Shown piece by piece: positions 1 through 10,405 of a DNA stretch of 64,000 nucleotides (position 1 is the stretch's first letter; every line of letters begins with the position of its first letter). The notes beneath the pieces were generated by a model. The model had not been told where the DNA came from. It made no database searches and saw only the letters and a list, made by a program, of their open reading frames with translations. The stretch spans positions 170,001-234,000 of the forward strand of contig CAUYUJ010001725.1 of assembly GCA_963575745.1 (NCBI GenBank). The letters run 5' to 3'. The position numbers and the translations under genes are program-made. Source of the stretch: Prorocentrum cordatum (taxonomy: Eukaryota; Sar; Dinophyceae; Prorocentrales; Prorocentraceae).

Positions 1-220
1 TGGGTCTTGCAGCTGGGCTGGGGCAGTGCCGCTGCCTCCCCCTCCCCCCTCCGCAGATCTCCGACGGCACGATCTTTCCGAGTCGCCGGCCCTTTCGGAG
101 TTCTCGTTTTTCCCCCCGGGACTGGGCTTTCCTCCGGGTTTTTTTTTGGGTGGACGGCCACAGGGGGTTGGGACGTAGCCCCCCCGGCGCCATACATGGC
201 GAGAGACCTTCTGTGCGATT
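1..220. other. Unassigned sequence
   Basis: GC-rich DNA without a credible gene. The open frames are short, overlap on both strands and show no recognisable motif. Confidence 0.5.
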
Positions 221-421
221 CTCGGCGTCGAGCGAGGGGGGAAGTGAGGAGGAGAAGGCCTTCTCAGACGGCGGCGGGACTTCTCAGAAGCCCTCGCGCC
301 TTCTGAGCAGTTTTCTGCGTCTGTGCGAAAGGCTGAGAGAACTTCTCAGAAGGCCGGGGGACATCCGAGTCTTTCGAGAAGGCCCGCCCCCTCGCGCTTC
401 CCCCCCGAGCTCGCCCCCGAA
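221..421. mobile_element. MITE-like inverted-repeat element, family E1, copy 1
   Basis: About 50 bp at the left end (CGGCGTCGAGCGAGGGGGGA onward, through GCCTTCTCAGA) reappears as its imperfect reverse complement at the right end, which finishes GAGCTCGCCCCCGA. The middle carries several CTTCTCAGAAG-like small palindromes. There is no coding capacity. A second copy of the same size and order lies at 49468-49681. I infer a non-autonomous inverted-repeat transposon; the moving enzyme is unknown. Confidence 0.6.
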
Positions 422-1143
422 ATTCTTCTGAATCTCCAGGCGGTCTGGGACTCGCCTCACTCTTCTCCTGGAGCGCGGTTGGACCAGAATGTCGAGGCGA
501 AGCCAGCTGCGGCGACGAGGGTGCCCGCGGAGGCTGTGTTCTCAAGCTTCGAATCCCCCTGGAGCCACTGGCATGGAAGCTCGTGCAGCTGCCGCCGCCT
601 CCCTGCATCCCTGGGCGGTCCAGTGGAGGGGCGACTTGCACAGATCCAGCTGAGACGTTGCCCTCCCTGGGTGCTGCCAGGCGCTCCTGTGTCGCCGCTT
701 CCCGGTGCCCACGGGGTCAAGCGCTATGGCCTCGTAGGATGCAGCTCTTAGGAGGTTCACTTCGGCCTCGACGCTGGTGCATACGCGGTTGACAAACGGT
801 CTCATTCGGCACGGTCCCGTTACTGCATCCCGCTTGCACTTGCTGCATCCAGGGTTACATCCAGGGCTTACTCTGGGCTCGTCCGGCTTTATGGTAACTT
901 CATCGGGTTTGGTATTTGTTGCTAGTTCTTACGAAGTTTTTCCAAAAGTTATTTCATCAGGTATCACACGCAGACCCAGACGTCACTTCGCATCTTTTGG
1001 GGGCAGCAATTCCTTGTACGCCGACGTATGTTTGACGTGAAGTCGACACGGTCTCGGCTCATTCAACATGGATCCGGCTTGGATGCGACACGGATGATTA
1101 GCTTTAAGTCGGGTGTGTCTGTCTAAAGGAGGGATCTTCAAAA
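422..1143. other. Unassigned sequence with left part of a dispersed repeat
   Basis: No gene is supported. From about 1098 the sequence (TTTAAGTCGGGTGTGTC) matches 61559-61577. It is the left half of a dispersed repeat that the foldback element at 1144-2104 has split. Confidence 0.5.
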
Positions 1144-2104
1144 TCAGAGCGAGGGGGCCGAACGGTCATTCATTGTTATTGGGTTCGTGGCTGAAGTGGG
1201 GATCCGTGGTGAGGACTCTGCTTGTTACGTTATTGTTTTTTTGTTTGTTTCTTTGTTTGTTGTCGTCGTCCCACCCGCGACCCACCCGCGACCCAACCCG
1301 CGACCCAACCCGCGACCCACCCCGCGACCCACCCCGCGACCCACCCCGCGACCCACCCGCGACCCACCCCGCGACCCACCCCCCACCCACCCGCGACCCA
1401 CCCGACCCACCGCGACCCACCCCGCCACCCACCCCCACCCACCCCCCACCCACCCCCGCACCCCCACCACCCCCCACCCATCCCACGACCCACCCGCGAC
1501 CCACCCGACCCACCCGCGACCCAACAGCGACCCACCCACGACCCACCCGCGACCTACCCACATTGGTTTAACGAAAAAGTCGGCGCCTGCGGCGGGCTCG
1601 TTGTATAACTTGTGAAATGTTGGCGCCTGCGGCGGGCTTCTTCAGAGTCTCGCAAACTGCCGACGTCCCCACCGCCCCCTCTTACCCGCATCTGCGGGGT
1701 CCTACGCAGTCAAAACTATACAACGAGCCCGCCGCAGTCGCCAATTGTTTTGTTAAAACAATGTGAGTCTGTCGCGGACTGGGTCGCAGGTGGGTCGCGG
1801 GTGGGTCGACGGTGGGTCGCGGGTGGGTCGCGGGCCGGATCGCGGGTGGGTCGCGGGTGGGTCGCGGGTGGGTCACGGGTGGGTCGCGGATGGGTCGCGG
1901 GGTGGGTTGCGGGGTGGGTCACGGGTGGGTCGCAGGTGGGTCGCGGGGTGGGTCGCGGATGGGTCGTGGGGTGGGTCGCGGGTGGGTTGCGGGCCAGATC
2001 GCGGGGAGGACGACGCAACAAAACAAGCATCATTTTCGCCGTGGATCCCCATCTCAGCCACGCACCGAGGGACAGTGAATGACCGTTCGGCCCCCTCACT
2101 CTGA
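1144..2104. mobile_element. Foldback transposon with minisatellite arms
   Basis: A 961 bp palindromic element. The outer arms 1144-1240 and 2020-2104 are inverted copies: TCAGAGCGAGGGGGCCGAAC on the left, and CGGCCCCCTCACTCTGA closing the right. Inside them lie opposed minisatellites: (CCCACCCGCGA)n with 10-12 bp units at 1262-1556, and its complement (TCGCGGGTGGG)n at 1768-2010. A second inverted pair (GCGGCGGGCTCGTTGTATA) lies at 1558-1613 and 1715-1762, around a loop of about 100 bp. No protein is encoded; the open frames across the arrays are by-products of the minisatellite. The order outer arm, tandem array, inner arm, loop resembles Drosophila FB-type foldback elements. An uninterrupted paralogue of the host sequence lies at 61557-61720. 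Confidence 0.75.
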
Positions 2105-2225
2105 TATATAGTCTGGGGGCGGTGTTTCGATTATTTTGGATATTTGTTGATATGTGCTGACCATGTTTTATTTTTCGTCCAAACTCCGCCTGTAGGGGGA
2201 CATGCCCGACCTAAGGTTAGCGCGA
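2105..2225 (+). repeat. Dispersed repeat P, copy 1 (right half)
   Basis: The stretch from TATAGTCTGGGGGCGGTGTT to GGGGGACATGCCCGACCT is shared with 61607-61720 and, more distantly, with 9157-9262. Copies keep TCTGGGG, a T-rich centre, CCGCCTGTA and ACATGCCCGACCTA in the same order. Confidence 0.65.
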
Positions 2226-2700
2226 TGGGACAGACGAGATCCCCCAGAGGTGCGACATGACAAACGAGACCTCGCTTGCCCCGGGGTGCCACCATCCGCA
2301 CAGCTGCCCCAGCTTGCTTTGTAGCGCCCTCGGGGGGGGGTCCAGCCGAGCGGCGTCCGCGCGGAGGCGCCCCAAGATGTTTTGCCAGCCGCCCGGGGCA
2401 AGTGCGGTACAGTGGGGGTCCATACCAAGAAACACCCTGCTTGCCTCCAGGGTGCCCTGGGTTTTGGGGTTCCGATAGTTTTGCGATGGGAAGCGCGACG
2501 TTCCCACACAAAGTCCATGGACGTCCTGGGGTCTTAGGGTTGAGTTTCTTGTGGAGGGTTTCTTGTGGACTGGCCCCTACTGTACCTCCCTGCGCTTGCT
2601 TGTTTACGCTGCGAGCGTCGTTTGTGGATAGCTGCGCTCCCTGTCGCGGGCCCTCGAATGCAAGAAGAACACGCGGCCTAAGCATACAGAAGGGTTGCTG
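2226..2700. other. Unassigned sequence
   Basis: Open frames exist on both strands, the longest being 190 codons on the minus strand. Their composition is rich in Pro, Gly and Arg and no family is recognisable. I do not call a gene here. Confidence 0.4.
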
Positions 2701-2709
2701 CAATCAGGA

Positions 2710-2980
2710 ACGCTAAGCAAGGAACGAAGCATGCGGTTGTTCCTTCTTCGTCCCTGATGTGGGAACAGCGATGGAGAACATCTTGGTTGCCCTGGTAAAC
2801 GCATTCATGGATAAGTTGTGTGGCGACTGATCTGGTCATCGAACGTGCAGGCAACTTCATCGTCCCGACCGGGAATGGCAGTGTGTGCACGATGGACGGG
2901 CGTGTTGATATTGAGTTCGGAGATGTTTACCAGCTCAATGGTACATGCGGGATTGTAGCCACCAGGCCACGTACACGGCA
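2710..2980 (+). pseudogene. Coding-like fragment of unknown function
   Basis: Two adjacent plus-strand frames read like ordinary protein. One includes MENILVALVNAFMDKLCGD and ends at a TGA at 2824-2826. The next, shifted by one base, includes GNFIVPTGNGSVCTMDG and ends shortly after 2980. The local GC content is lower than in the surroundings. Together they could be one exon or gene remnant with a frameshift near 2820. The minus strand also has a 70-codon frame here, so the strand is not certain. No family recognised. Confidence 0.22.
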
Positions 2981-2984
2981 ACAC

Positions 2985-3318
2985 AATAGCAGTTGGGCAG
3001 CACGAGCGGGTTGAGGAAAAAGGGTGCAGTGACGACGAGGGCGGGTTCGACGGGCGAGGACAACCGCGACCACGTCGAGGACGACGACAACCGACGGCGA
3101 CGGCACCGATGCAGAAGCGAAGACGGCTGCCGCAGCATGGGGGGTCGCGTGAGGGCGGGGCAGGAATTGATGGAGCCTTGCAATGACGGGGCCAACAACG
3201 TGATACGAGGCTGCCCCTCCTGCTTCCGGGGGGCTGCGGGAGGAGCGGCTCGGGGTTGGACTCCGAGGCGGGAATTTCTGCATGGCCACCGCCTGGAGGG
3301 TCACTTTTCGGGGACCTC
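2985..3318. other. Unassigned sequence
   Basis: GC-rich and without a convincing gene or repeat. Confidence 0.4.
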
Positions 3319-3568
3319 GGCAGGCGGTGGATATGGATATACAGTCGGGGTTCTGAAGAAGGAACCCTTTCGGTTGGGGAGGGGCTCGGTGTTCCTTGAT
3401 TGTTTCAAAGTTTGCCTCGGGTTTTCCCGAGATTTTCCATAGGACATCGAGGTTGAACTTATGGAAAAAAGGGGTCTCGTTCCCTATTTAGGGTTCCTTA
3501 GGTCAACGCCCCGACCGTATTCGGGCCCCCGGGGGCCAACCTTTTTCCAGATCCACCGCCTGCGGGGG
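3319..3568. mobile_element. Inverted-repeat element
   Basis: The left arm (CAGGCGGTGGATATGGA, then ACAGTCGGGG and AAGGAACCC) returns inverted on the right as GGGTTCCTTAGG, CCCCGACCGTAT and TCCAGATCCACCGCCTGC. The centre holds a smaller hairpin, TTTTCCATA against TTATGGAAAA, at about 3435-3470. No coding content. Probably a decayed MITE; the arms are imperfect. Confidence 0.45.
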
Positions 3569-3659
3569 GCACCAGGACGCCGGTTCCCGGACGGTGGATA
3601 TGGACACATCCCCGCCTCGCATGTGGACGTCGGGGCTCGAGGCGACCGTCCTGCCCTTC

Positions 3660-3955
3660 CCCCGTCCTCCTCCTCCTCCTCCTCCTCCTGTTCCTCCTCC
3701 TCCTCCTGCTCCTCATCCTGTTCCTCCTCCTCCTCCTGCTCCTCCTCCTCCTCCTCCTGCTCCTCCTCCTGTTCCTCCTCCTCCTCCTGCTCCTCCTCCT
3801 CCTGCTCCTCCTCCTGTTCCTCCTCCTCCTCCTGCTCCTCCTCCTGCTCCTCCTCCTCCTGCTCCTCCTCCTCCTCCTGTTCCTCCTGCTCCTCCTCCTC
3901 CTCCTCCTTCTCCTCCTTCTCCTCCTCCTGTTCCTCCTCCTCCTCATCCCCCTGC
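3660..3955. repeat. (TCC)n / (TCCTGC)n array
   Basis: Nearly 300 bp of TCC triplets broken by TGC and TTC variants. All long frames over it (Ser/Cys, Pro or Glu runs) follow from the repeat and are not genes. Confidence 0.95.
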
Positions 3956-4403
3956 TTTCCCACATGCTCACACATCACATTCAGCCCCGTACCAGCGAGG
4001 CTGGCCTTGAGCACTTCAGGCATACATGTTACCATGAGCCTTGGGCGGCTGCGATCCAATCGTTGCCGCCTCCAAGAGGAACTTCGTGCGTATTCTGCCC
4101 TGCAATGATCGGTTGATGGATGCTGCGCTGATGAAGTAGTAATACTCTCCCGCCTGCTCATCCTCCAGGGTCCATTTCGATCTGATCGATCCGACTCGAT
4201 TCCGATTCCAGTCACACCGATCCGATTCGATGCCGGTATTCCGACGATACGATGCGGCTCGATGTTTACATGGCGTTGTTGTGTACCCTGGCGCAGCCTG
4301 CCCGATTTGCTTTCGATTCCGTGCCGATGCAGCCCGAACCGACGCGCATTCCGAGTCGACCCGATGTTCCGATCCACTTTTTGTTGAAGAGAGAGGAAAA
4401 GGG
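3956..4403. repeat. Unassigned DNA with degenerate GATCCGATTCGAT repeats
   Basis: From about 4165 to 4380 the sequence is a loose tandem array of GATCCGATTC / GATTCGATTCC motifs. The same motif mix recurs at 9548-9760 and 46975-47170. No gene seen. Confidence 0.5.
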
Positions 4404-4543
4404 CATAGCCATCAATGTTCGACGGTCTTCGCGGATTTCTTGGAGCTGCGCGGGACCCCCTTGGCGGGCTCCGCGCGCCAGGTAGGGGGTTCAGCGCCGA
4501 TGCAAGAGATCCGCACGGAGCTCCGATAGTTCATGTTTATGCA
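4404..4543. mobile_element. Foldback MITE, family E2, copy a
   Basis: The left arm contains CGCGGATTTCTTGGAGCTGC. The right arm is its complement, ending GGAGCTCCGATAGTTCATG. The short centre is CCCCCTTGGCGGGCTCCGCG. The same two-armed structure occurs at 9836-9999 and 14961-15123, with a reduced copy at 30366-30460. There is no open frame of interest. I infer a small non-autonomous foldback element. Confidence 0.6.
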
Positions 4544-5230
4544 GTTTGTTCGCGTTCTACATTCTATGTAGATTCGTCCTAGCCTCCCCGTTCTGGACCC
4601 CACCGGATTCAGTAGTAGGCCGCCGACACGAGAGGCAGCTTGGGCCGAGCTTGCTGCAGGAGAAGAGTGCCTGCGGCTCCGGTGCCGCGGCCTGCTCCTC
4701 GCCGACACTGCCTCCTGGACAGGGCACGTGGCGCGGGTACCTCGGCTTGTCCCTGTTGCTCCACGCTGCTCCCCCATGTTCCCTCTTCCCTCCTTCCACA
4801 TCCGTGCCTCCTTCTCCTCCTTCCCCCTCCTCTTCCTCTCCTCCCCCTCCCTTTCACCCTTCCACCCTCCTCTCTCCCTCAACCTCGCTCCTCCTCCTCC
4901 TCCTCCTCCTCCTCCCTCTTCCTTAGGCTTTATCAGCCTTCCCTTCACCCTTGCTCAAAACGACTACTACTGTCCCTTCCCCCCTGGGGCCACATTTCTG
5001 GATCCGATGAATCCTCGTCGTAGTCGCCCCCATCCCTTCCCCTGCTCAGAATGCCCCTGCTTGTCTCTCTCTCTCTCTCTCTCTCCTCCCGCCCTTTCAG
5101 CTCCTGCTTTTCTGCTGCTGCTGCTGCTGCTCCACCTCCTCCTTCCTCATCATCCTCTTCCTCCTGGTCCTCCTTGCTGCTCGTCTGCCACCTCCTCAGA
5201 TGTCCGCAGCTCCCCTCCCTGATTGCTCGT
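4544..5230. repeat. Pyrimidine-rich stretch with (TCC)n, (CT)n and (CTG)n
   Basis: Long C+T-rich run on the plus strand, including (TCC)n near 4886-4920, (CT)n near 5068-5092 and (CTG)n near 5113-5131. The frames across it (Ser/Pro/Leu-rich) are low-complexity by-products. Confidence 0.8.
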
Positions 5231-6702
5231 CGCTCGATAGGGGTCATTTGGTTGGGGGATCCAGGTCCGCGAGGACACCCGTCGGCGAGCGTGAAAACAG
5301 TCAGCGCAGTGGGAGGGGATGGACGGGAGGGGTTGGATGTCAGACATGGTGCGAGCTCGCCTGGTCTGTCCGCCCTCTCCTCAGCCCCCCGCCCCTCATT
5401 TGTCCTCCACCATCCCCTTCTTCTCATTCCCCCCTCCCGGTCCCTCCTCTCGTTTTTGTCCCATCCCCCGTCCCCTTTCATGTCCATATTTGTTCTCGTC
5501 CGCCTTGTTCCTCCTCGTGTCATCCACCCTCCTCGCTCCTCCTCCCCATTGCCGTTGGCCCCTCCTGGCCACACAGTGGTCTCTACAAGAACCCTTTTCT
5601 CGGGAACTGATTTTTAATGAAGCATCTGTTTTGACGGAATGGCTCTGCGGAGGCCGAGATCAAAGAAAATGCCCGCATCCAGACACGAAATCGGCATGTC
5701 GGACTTCAGAGAGGACGGACAACTATGTTGGCCTCCTCCCTCTCCATTCAGAGTGTGGCCAGGGGTGGCCCTGGTCCCAGGGCAACCCCAGCTTAACTAT
5801 CCGGTTGAGGCCCAGATGGCCTCCAGAGCATCCCTCACGAGGCCCAGGGGGCTCCAGGATGTACAGATTGGCACGAGAAGGCAGGGGCACCACGGGGCAG
5901 AACCACGTGGCGGAGCGCCAGAAGGGGGATTGCCAGAGGCTTCTCGGAAGGGCACCTTTGGGCGTTGCGCAATGGGGGGTCATAAGTGGGGGAGCGGCGA
6001 GGGTGGTCCGAAAAGGTACCCAAACGGTACCTCAACGAGCCCCCTGGGGCTCCAGAGGGGCCCGAAAGGGGCACGAACGGGGACCGCTCCTGACCCCTCC
6101 TGTATGACCCCCCCCATTCAGCCACGCCCAGCACCTGGAGGCCGGGAGTGCTCCTGGAACCGCCGACGAAGATGGGTGTCATGACTTGTTCCACCGTCGG
6201 GGACGGCGTCTTTGTCTGCTTTCTGTATTATTGTTGTTTAATTCTGGCATCTGCTGGTAGTGCTGTCTGTTGTTGCCGCTGCGTTTACTTTGTTTCCTGC
6301 TGCGCGTCGGGGCGCAGACTCTCCGGCCGCCCTGGGCCGGGCGTCCCCGACGCAGATCGCCGATTCAAGACGGCGATTACGAAACGAACGAAGGCAAGCG
6401 CAAGATCACAGCAGCAAAATAGACAGGTGCCACCTGACCCGACTCGTCCGCTGTCTTTTGGTTCAAACGAGATGTTGCGGCGACATATCCGTACGCACAT
6501 CCCAGTACACCCTGCGGCTTCGGAGTGGACTGTATGAGATATCTGACCGATCGCATTCCGTCCGAAGCTTTCTCGTGCTGGTGGTATGCCCTCCCTCCTC
6601 GGCAAGGGCGCCCAGACCTCGAGCGACGGTGTTCAGTTCGGCGGGTGCTGCGAGTGAGAGCGAATTGGCGCCCCCAGGGATCCTTGCCAGCGTCTGGCGC
6701 TT
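5231..6702. other. Unassigned sequence
   Basis: About 1.5 kb with no recognisable gene, RNA or clear repeat. Several overlapping frames of 100-260 codons exist on both strands, without motifs and with compositions that follow GC content. Confidence 0.4.
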
Positions 6703-7436
6703 ATGGCTCGGTACTGGGCGAAAGAGGGAGGAGGGAAGCAGCGGGTGCCCCCGCCCAGCGGACACGTCGAGGAGGCAAGAGGCGCAACAAGGGCGACAAG
6801 AAGGATCATAACACTCAGGTGTAGGACAGCGGGCTCCGCAAATTGCTGACGCTGATCCCCAAGATGCTGCTCAACAACGCCCAGAAGATCAGACTGATGG
6901 AGGCCGCCATGCTGGACACTTTCATCCTCCCCAAGAGTCACGCGTTCACTGTGGCGATGCAGCAGGAGCAGGAAACCTTCGCGAAGCGCGTCGACGAGTA
7001 CAGGGAGAAACGGAAGACGCAAGGCGACCTCGCTCCTCTGGGGCCACCCCATCCACTCATATTCGGCGCCCTCCTGGAAGTGGCCTCAAAGACAGCCGCC
7101 GTGGGTGGCCAGAGCCAGGAGAACATCAATCAGCTGAAGGACGACTTCAACGCATGCGAGAAGATCGAGGACGCGGAGCAGTTGGCACGAGTATGCAGGC
7201 TGGCGACGACGGCGAAGGAAGACGAGGTGAAGCTGATCATGCACCTGGCGAGCCTCGGCGAGATTCGTCATTGCCTGTTGGACGGACTCCGACAGGTCGG
7301 CGCGAGGCACCTGCGAGGCAGCGCTCCACCAGGCTATACGGAAGAGGAGTTGCAGGAGTGGGCGGAGCACTTGGAAGCTCAACTGGTGCGAGTCGAAATT
7401 GAGATGTCGCTACGCATCTGCCTTGAATGTGGTTGA
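6703..7436 (+). pseudogene. Broken gene, dinoflagellate family of unknown function
   Basis: The frame from 6825 to 7436 reads as a normal, mostly helical protein (LLNNAQKIRLMEAAMLDTF; later GPPHPLIFGALLEV; C-terminal EEELQEWAEHLEAQL). Its pattern of NAQKIR, a hydrophobic helix and a GPPH motif resembles a family I have met in dinoflagellate gene sets, with no assigned function. The same frame stays open upstream to about 6525 (Lys/Arg-rich, GKRRNKGDKKDHNTQ) but is cut by a TAG at 6822-6824. A plausible start, ATG at 6703 (MARYWAKEGGGK), lies in another frame. So this copy carries at least one nonsense codon and one shift, unless an unseen intron removes them. Confidence 0.5.
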
Positions 7437-7835
7437 GGCCGCTAGAGATTTGCTCCACTTTGGATTTGCTACTTATTCCGGAGTGTGGCTAAGATCTCAC
7501 GTGCTCTGCTCCACGCCTGTGGTATTCTCTGTCTCTTGAATGCGGCTGAGGCTGATGGGTGTCTGCTGAATGTGGCGGAGACCGCTGCAGGTCTGCCCAA
7601 CCTATCGCAGTTTTGGGTGGCATTTCTTTTGAATATGGTTGAAACCGCTGGAGGCCAGCCCCACACACAAACTTCCAAATTTGGTCGAGGACGTTGGAGG
7701 TATACCCCACCTCTGGTCGATGGATGGTTGTTCGTTCGTATTACTAATTACGAGGCTTTCCCACGCAGGCGAGCGATTTGATTGGCGGCGTTCGTAATTG
7801 AATGTGGTTGGGACCGGTGACGGTCTGCTCCGCCT
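7421..7835 (+). repeat. Degenerate interspersed 40 bp repeat
   Basis: A unit close to TTGAATGTGGTTGAGACCGC followed by TGGAGGTCTGCTCCACC recurs at about 7421, 7535, 7565, 7630 and 7797, with variable spacers. It begins inside the 3' end of the preceding broken gene. Confidence 0.5.
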
Positions 7836-8089
7836 TGGCTGTCTAGTGTTGCTTCGCCATTCCGCCGCGCCACACATGGGCCATCGGCCGACGCACTTCT
7901 GGATTGCAGCTCGGCGTCGGCACGCCCCGCCGAATGCGCGCAGTGCGGTGCCCTGTCCCTTTTGGTGCCTGCGCGTGCTGGAGTGCACAGCGGCACGCAT
8001 CCGCCATCCAGCGGGCAGGGGGTTCGGGCACTGAAACCCAATTTACACTTCCCCCTGAGCCCCAATTTTGTTCAAACAATTCAGCATAA

Positions 8090-8820
8090 TCACCATCCTC
8101 GTGATCATCCGCATCGCCAGCGCCAACAGCAACATCAACATCACATACCATCGCCGTCACCATCATCAGCATCATCGTCATCATCATCATCATCATAACT
8201 CATCATCACCATACGAATAATCCTACACTTCACCGCCGTCGCCATCGTCATCCACATCATCACCATCGTTGTCATTATAGTCATCCTCACCATTATCCAT
8301 CCCCTCGTCACCATGACCAGCTGCATAATCATCATATTCATCGTCGCCCTCATCATCGGAATAATCACGATATTCTGCTTACCATCGTCATCATAATCAT
8401 AAGCCCTATCATCATCACCATCATCCTCAGATCCGTCAGCGTCATCATCACCGCCATCGTCGTCATCAGTATTGGCATCGTTACCCACATGTCCGTCATC
8501 ATCGTCATCGGTTTCTGGATCACCATGATGAGCACCTTCGCCACCCTGATGATTACCATTCTCGTCATCATCGGCATCAGCAGCATCACCATCATCATCA
8601 TATTCGCAATCGTTCTTTTCACCGTCATCATCGGCATCAGGATTGCCACCGTTATCACCATCATGATCTGAACCATCGCTAGCGTTTTCATCACCACCAT
8701 GTTGGCCATTATCACCACCGCCATCGCCATCATTATCGCCATCAGCATCAGCATCAACATCACCACCGCCATCGTCATCATCACCGTCACCACCGTCATC
8801 ATCTCCATCGTCATCATATC
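8090..8820. repeat. Degenerate (CAT)n / (ATC)n array
   Basis: About 730 bp of CAT triplets with CAC, CGT and CAG variants. Both strands stay open because the repeat lacks stops in several frames, giving Ile/Thr/Val-rich or Met/Asp-rich artefacts rather than genes. Confidence 0.9.
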
Positions 8821-9156
8821 GGGTTCATGTTCAACACCGATCGCTCCCCCAAAGATCCCCAGGCGCTGCCTCCCAAACCCTGCCCCGCCCACGACAGGCT
8901 GGCGTGACGAGCGCCGCAGGGCCCTGGAGGCGAAGTTCGGCGAGGCGGGCGCGGCGCCGCTCGCGCGCCGCTCGCGCGCCGCGCGCCGCGCGCCGCGCGT
9001 GCGCCGCGCCGGGATCTTTCGGCGGCCCGCCGCCGGATCGGCGAGGCCCCTGCGGAGGCCGCCTCTTCGAGAAGCGTCGGAGCGGTCCCGCCCCAGGCGT
9101 GGCCTGCAGTCGGGCCCGCCCGCCCTCTACAGGAGGAGTATACAGAATTGAAAAAG
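8821..9156. other. GC-rich stretch with (GCGCC)n
   Basis: Holds a short very GC-rich tandem run (CGCGCGCCGCGCGCC-like) at about 8940-9012. No gene seen. Confidence 0.5.
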
Positions 9157-9262
9157 GTCTGGGAACGATGTTGTTTCACTATTTTTGACAAGTCTGGAGC
9201 ATGTTGGAGGTATTTGTTAGTTTTCCTCCGAAGTCCCCCTGCGGGGCACGGGCCCGACCTCA
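9157..9262 (+). repeat. Dispersed repeat P, copy 2 (diverged)
   Basis: GTCTGGGAACGATGTTGTTT, then CATGTTGG, TTTTCCTCCGAA and GGGCCCGACCTCAG, follow the order seen at 2105-2225 and 61607-61720. Clearly related but more diverged. Confidence 0.5.
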
Positions 9263-9384
9263 GCGTGGACCCGACGCGGTCCTGGTCCAGGGCAGGCTGA
9301 AGCTGGCTGAGGGTCTTAGGTGGCATGGCATTGGTTCTGGCGAGCAGGAAGGGTCGGCCACGCGCAGAAAGGGGGTAGCGGGAG

Positions 9385-9510
9385 GGGTGGAAGGCTTCTT
9401 AGAAGCACCCTTGCTTCTTAGAAGGCGCGGGCCTTCTCTTTGGATGTATTGCCCGCGCCTTGTAAGAAGCAGCCCCTTTCTAAGAAGGCATCCCCCTTCT
9501 CATATCCCCC
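9385..9510. repeat. Cluster of CTTCTTAGAAG palindromes
   Basis: CTTCTTAGAAG occurs twice, followed by CTTTCTAAGAAGG. GAAGGCGCGGGC also pairs with GCCCGCGCCTT. The motif resembles the core of family E1 (221-421). Confidence 0.4.
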
Positions 9511-9547
9511 CTGCGCGCCGCCAAATTGGTTCTGGCGGGCAGGCTCC

Positions 9548-9760
9548 ATTCTGATCCGATCATTCCGATTCGATGTCGATTCCGACCAACCCTACCCGAT
9601 TCTATCCCGGTTTCGTGTCGATCATCTGCGGCCCGACGTGAGCGCAGCGTCGTGGCGCGTCTTGGCGCGGCTGATCCGATTCGATTTCTTGACTCCGTGT
9701 CGACCTGTGCCTAGCCGACGCACATTTCGATTCGATCCGCCCTGCAGATTCGATGCCGAC
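9548..9760. repeat. Degenerate GATTCGAT repeats
   Basis: Loose tandem of CGATTCGATGTCGATTCCG-like motifs, as at 4165-4380 and 46975-47170. Confidence 0.45.
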
Positions 9761-9835
9761 GGGTCCTGGCCCGGGGTGGTTGTCCACGGCGTGTCGCGCA
9801 ACTCTGGAGCTTCTAGTCCACGAAGAAGAAGAAAC

Positions 9836-9999
9836 CATTCCGTGAACATAAGCTGTCGGAGCTCCGCGCGGATTTCTCGGATCGGCGCCCCACTGGCGGC
9901 GCCAATCCATGGAATCCAATCTGGGAAACCCGCGTCGATTTACCGCGTCTGGCGCCGATCCAGGAGATCCGCGCGAGAGTCTCCAAATTTATATTTCTG
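9836..9999. mobile_element. Foldback MITE, family E2, copy b
   Basis: Left arm 9836-9890 contains GAACATAAGC and GGAGCTCCGCGCGGATTTCT. Right arm 9945-9999 is its complement (GGCGCCGATCCAGGAGATCC, ending AAATTTATAT). Arms are about 54 bp around a short centre. Best-preserved copy of the family. Confidence 0.65.
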
Positions 10000-10246
10000 T
10001 GCCTCTGTCTCTCCTTCGACCCGGGCTTCTCCTCCTTCACCTGGGGCCCTCTGAGCCTCGCGAGGAGTGCTGCGGAGGCCTCCCTGGGCCTCCCGGGGCC
10101 CCCCTGGGCCAGGGGCGTCGTCGTCGCAGCCCCCCGCCCTCTGTCCGCAGGCCGCCTCCCGGAGATGCTTCGGAGGCGTCCAGGGGGGCCCGCGCCCCAG
10201 GAGGCAGGGCGCAGGCGTGCGGTCGTCAGGCCTCGCAGGTGGGGTC

Positions 10247-10405
10247 GGAGGACGCGCCGCATCGTCGATGCATCGCTGATGCGGCCCGAGGTGGAGCCCG
10301 TTTTGCTCAACGCTGGCGTCGCCGATGCACCGCCGATGCACCCTCCGGTGTACCGCCGGCATCGCCGATGCTTCGTCGACGTATTGGCGATGCGGCACGA
10401 TCCCC
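10247..10405 (+). repeat. ATCGCCGATG repeat block, copy 1
   Basis: GCATCGCCGATGCATCGC-type motifs repeat every 10-20 bp, flanked by GGTCGGAGGA on the left. The same block with the same flank lies at 11595-11830 in the same orientation. Confidence 0.55.

Noticed and set aside
540-570. tRNA T-loop-like string near CTTCGAATCC
   Set aside because: No matching acceptor or anticodon stems on either side. No tRNA or rRNA was found anywhere in the window.
1262-2010. Telomere-like G-rich repeats
   Set aside because: The unit TCGCGGGTGGG varies at 10-12 bp, occurs in opposed arrays and lies within a foldback element.
8365-8892. Met/Val/Ile-rich minus-strand frame resembling membrane segments
   Set aside because: Generated by (CAT)n; hydrophobicity comes from ATG/GTC triplets.
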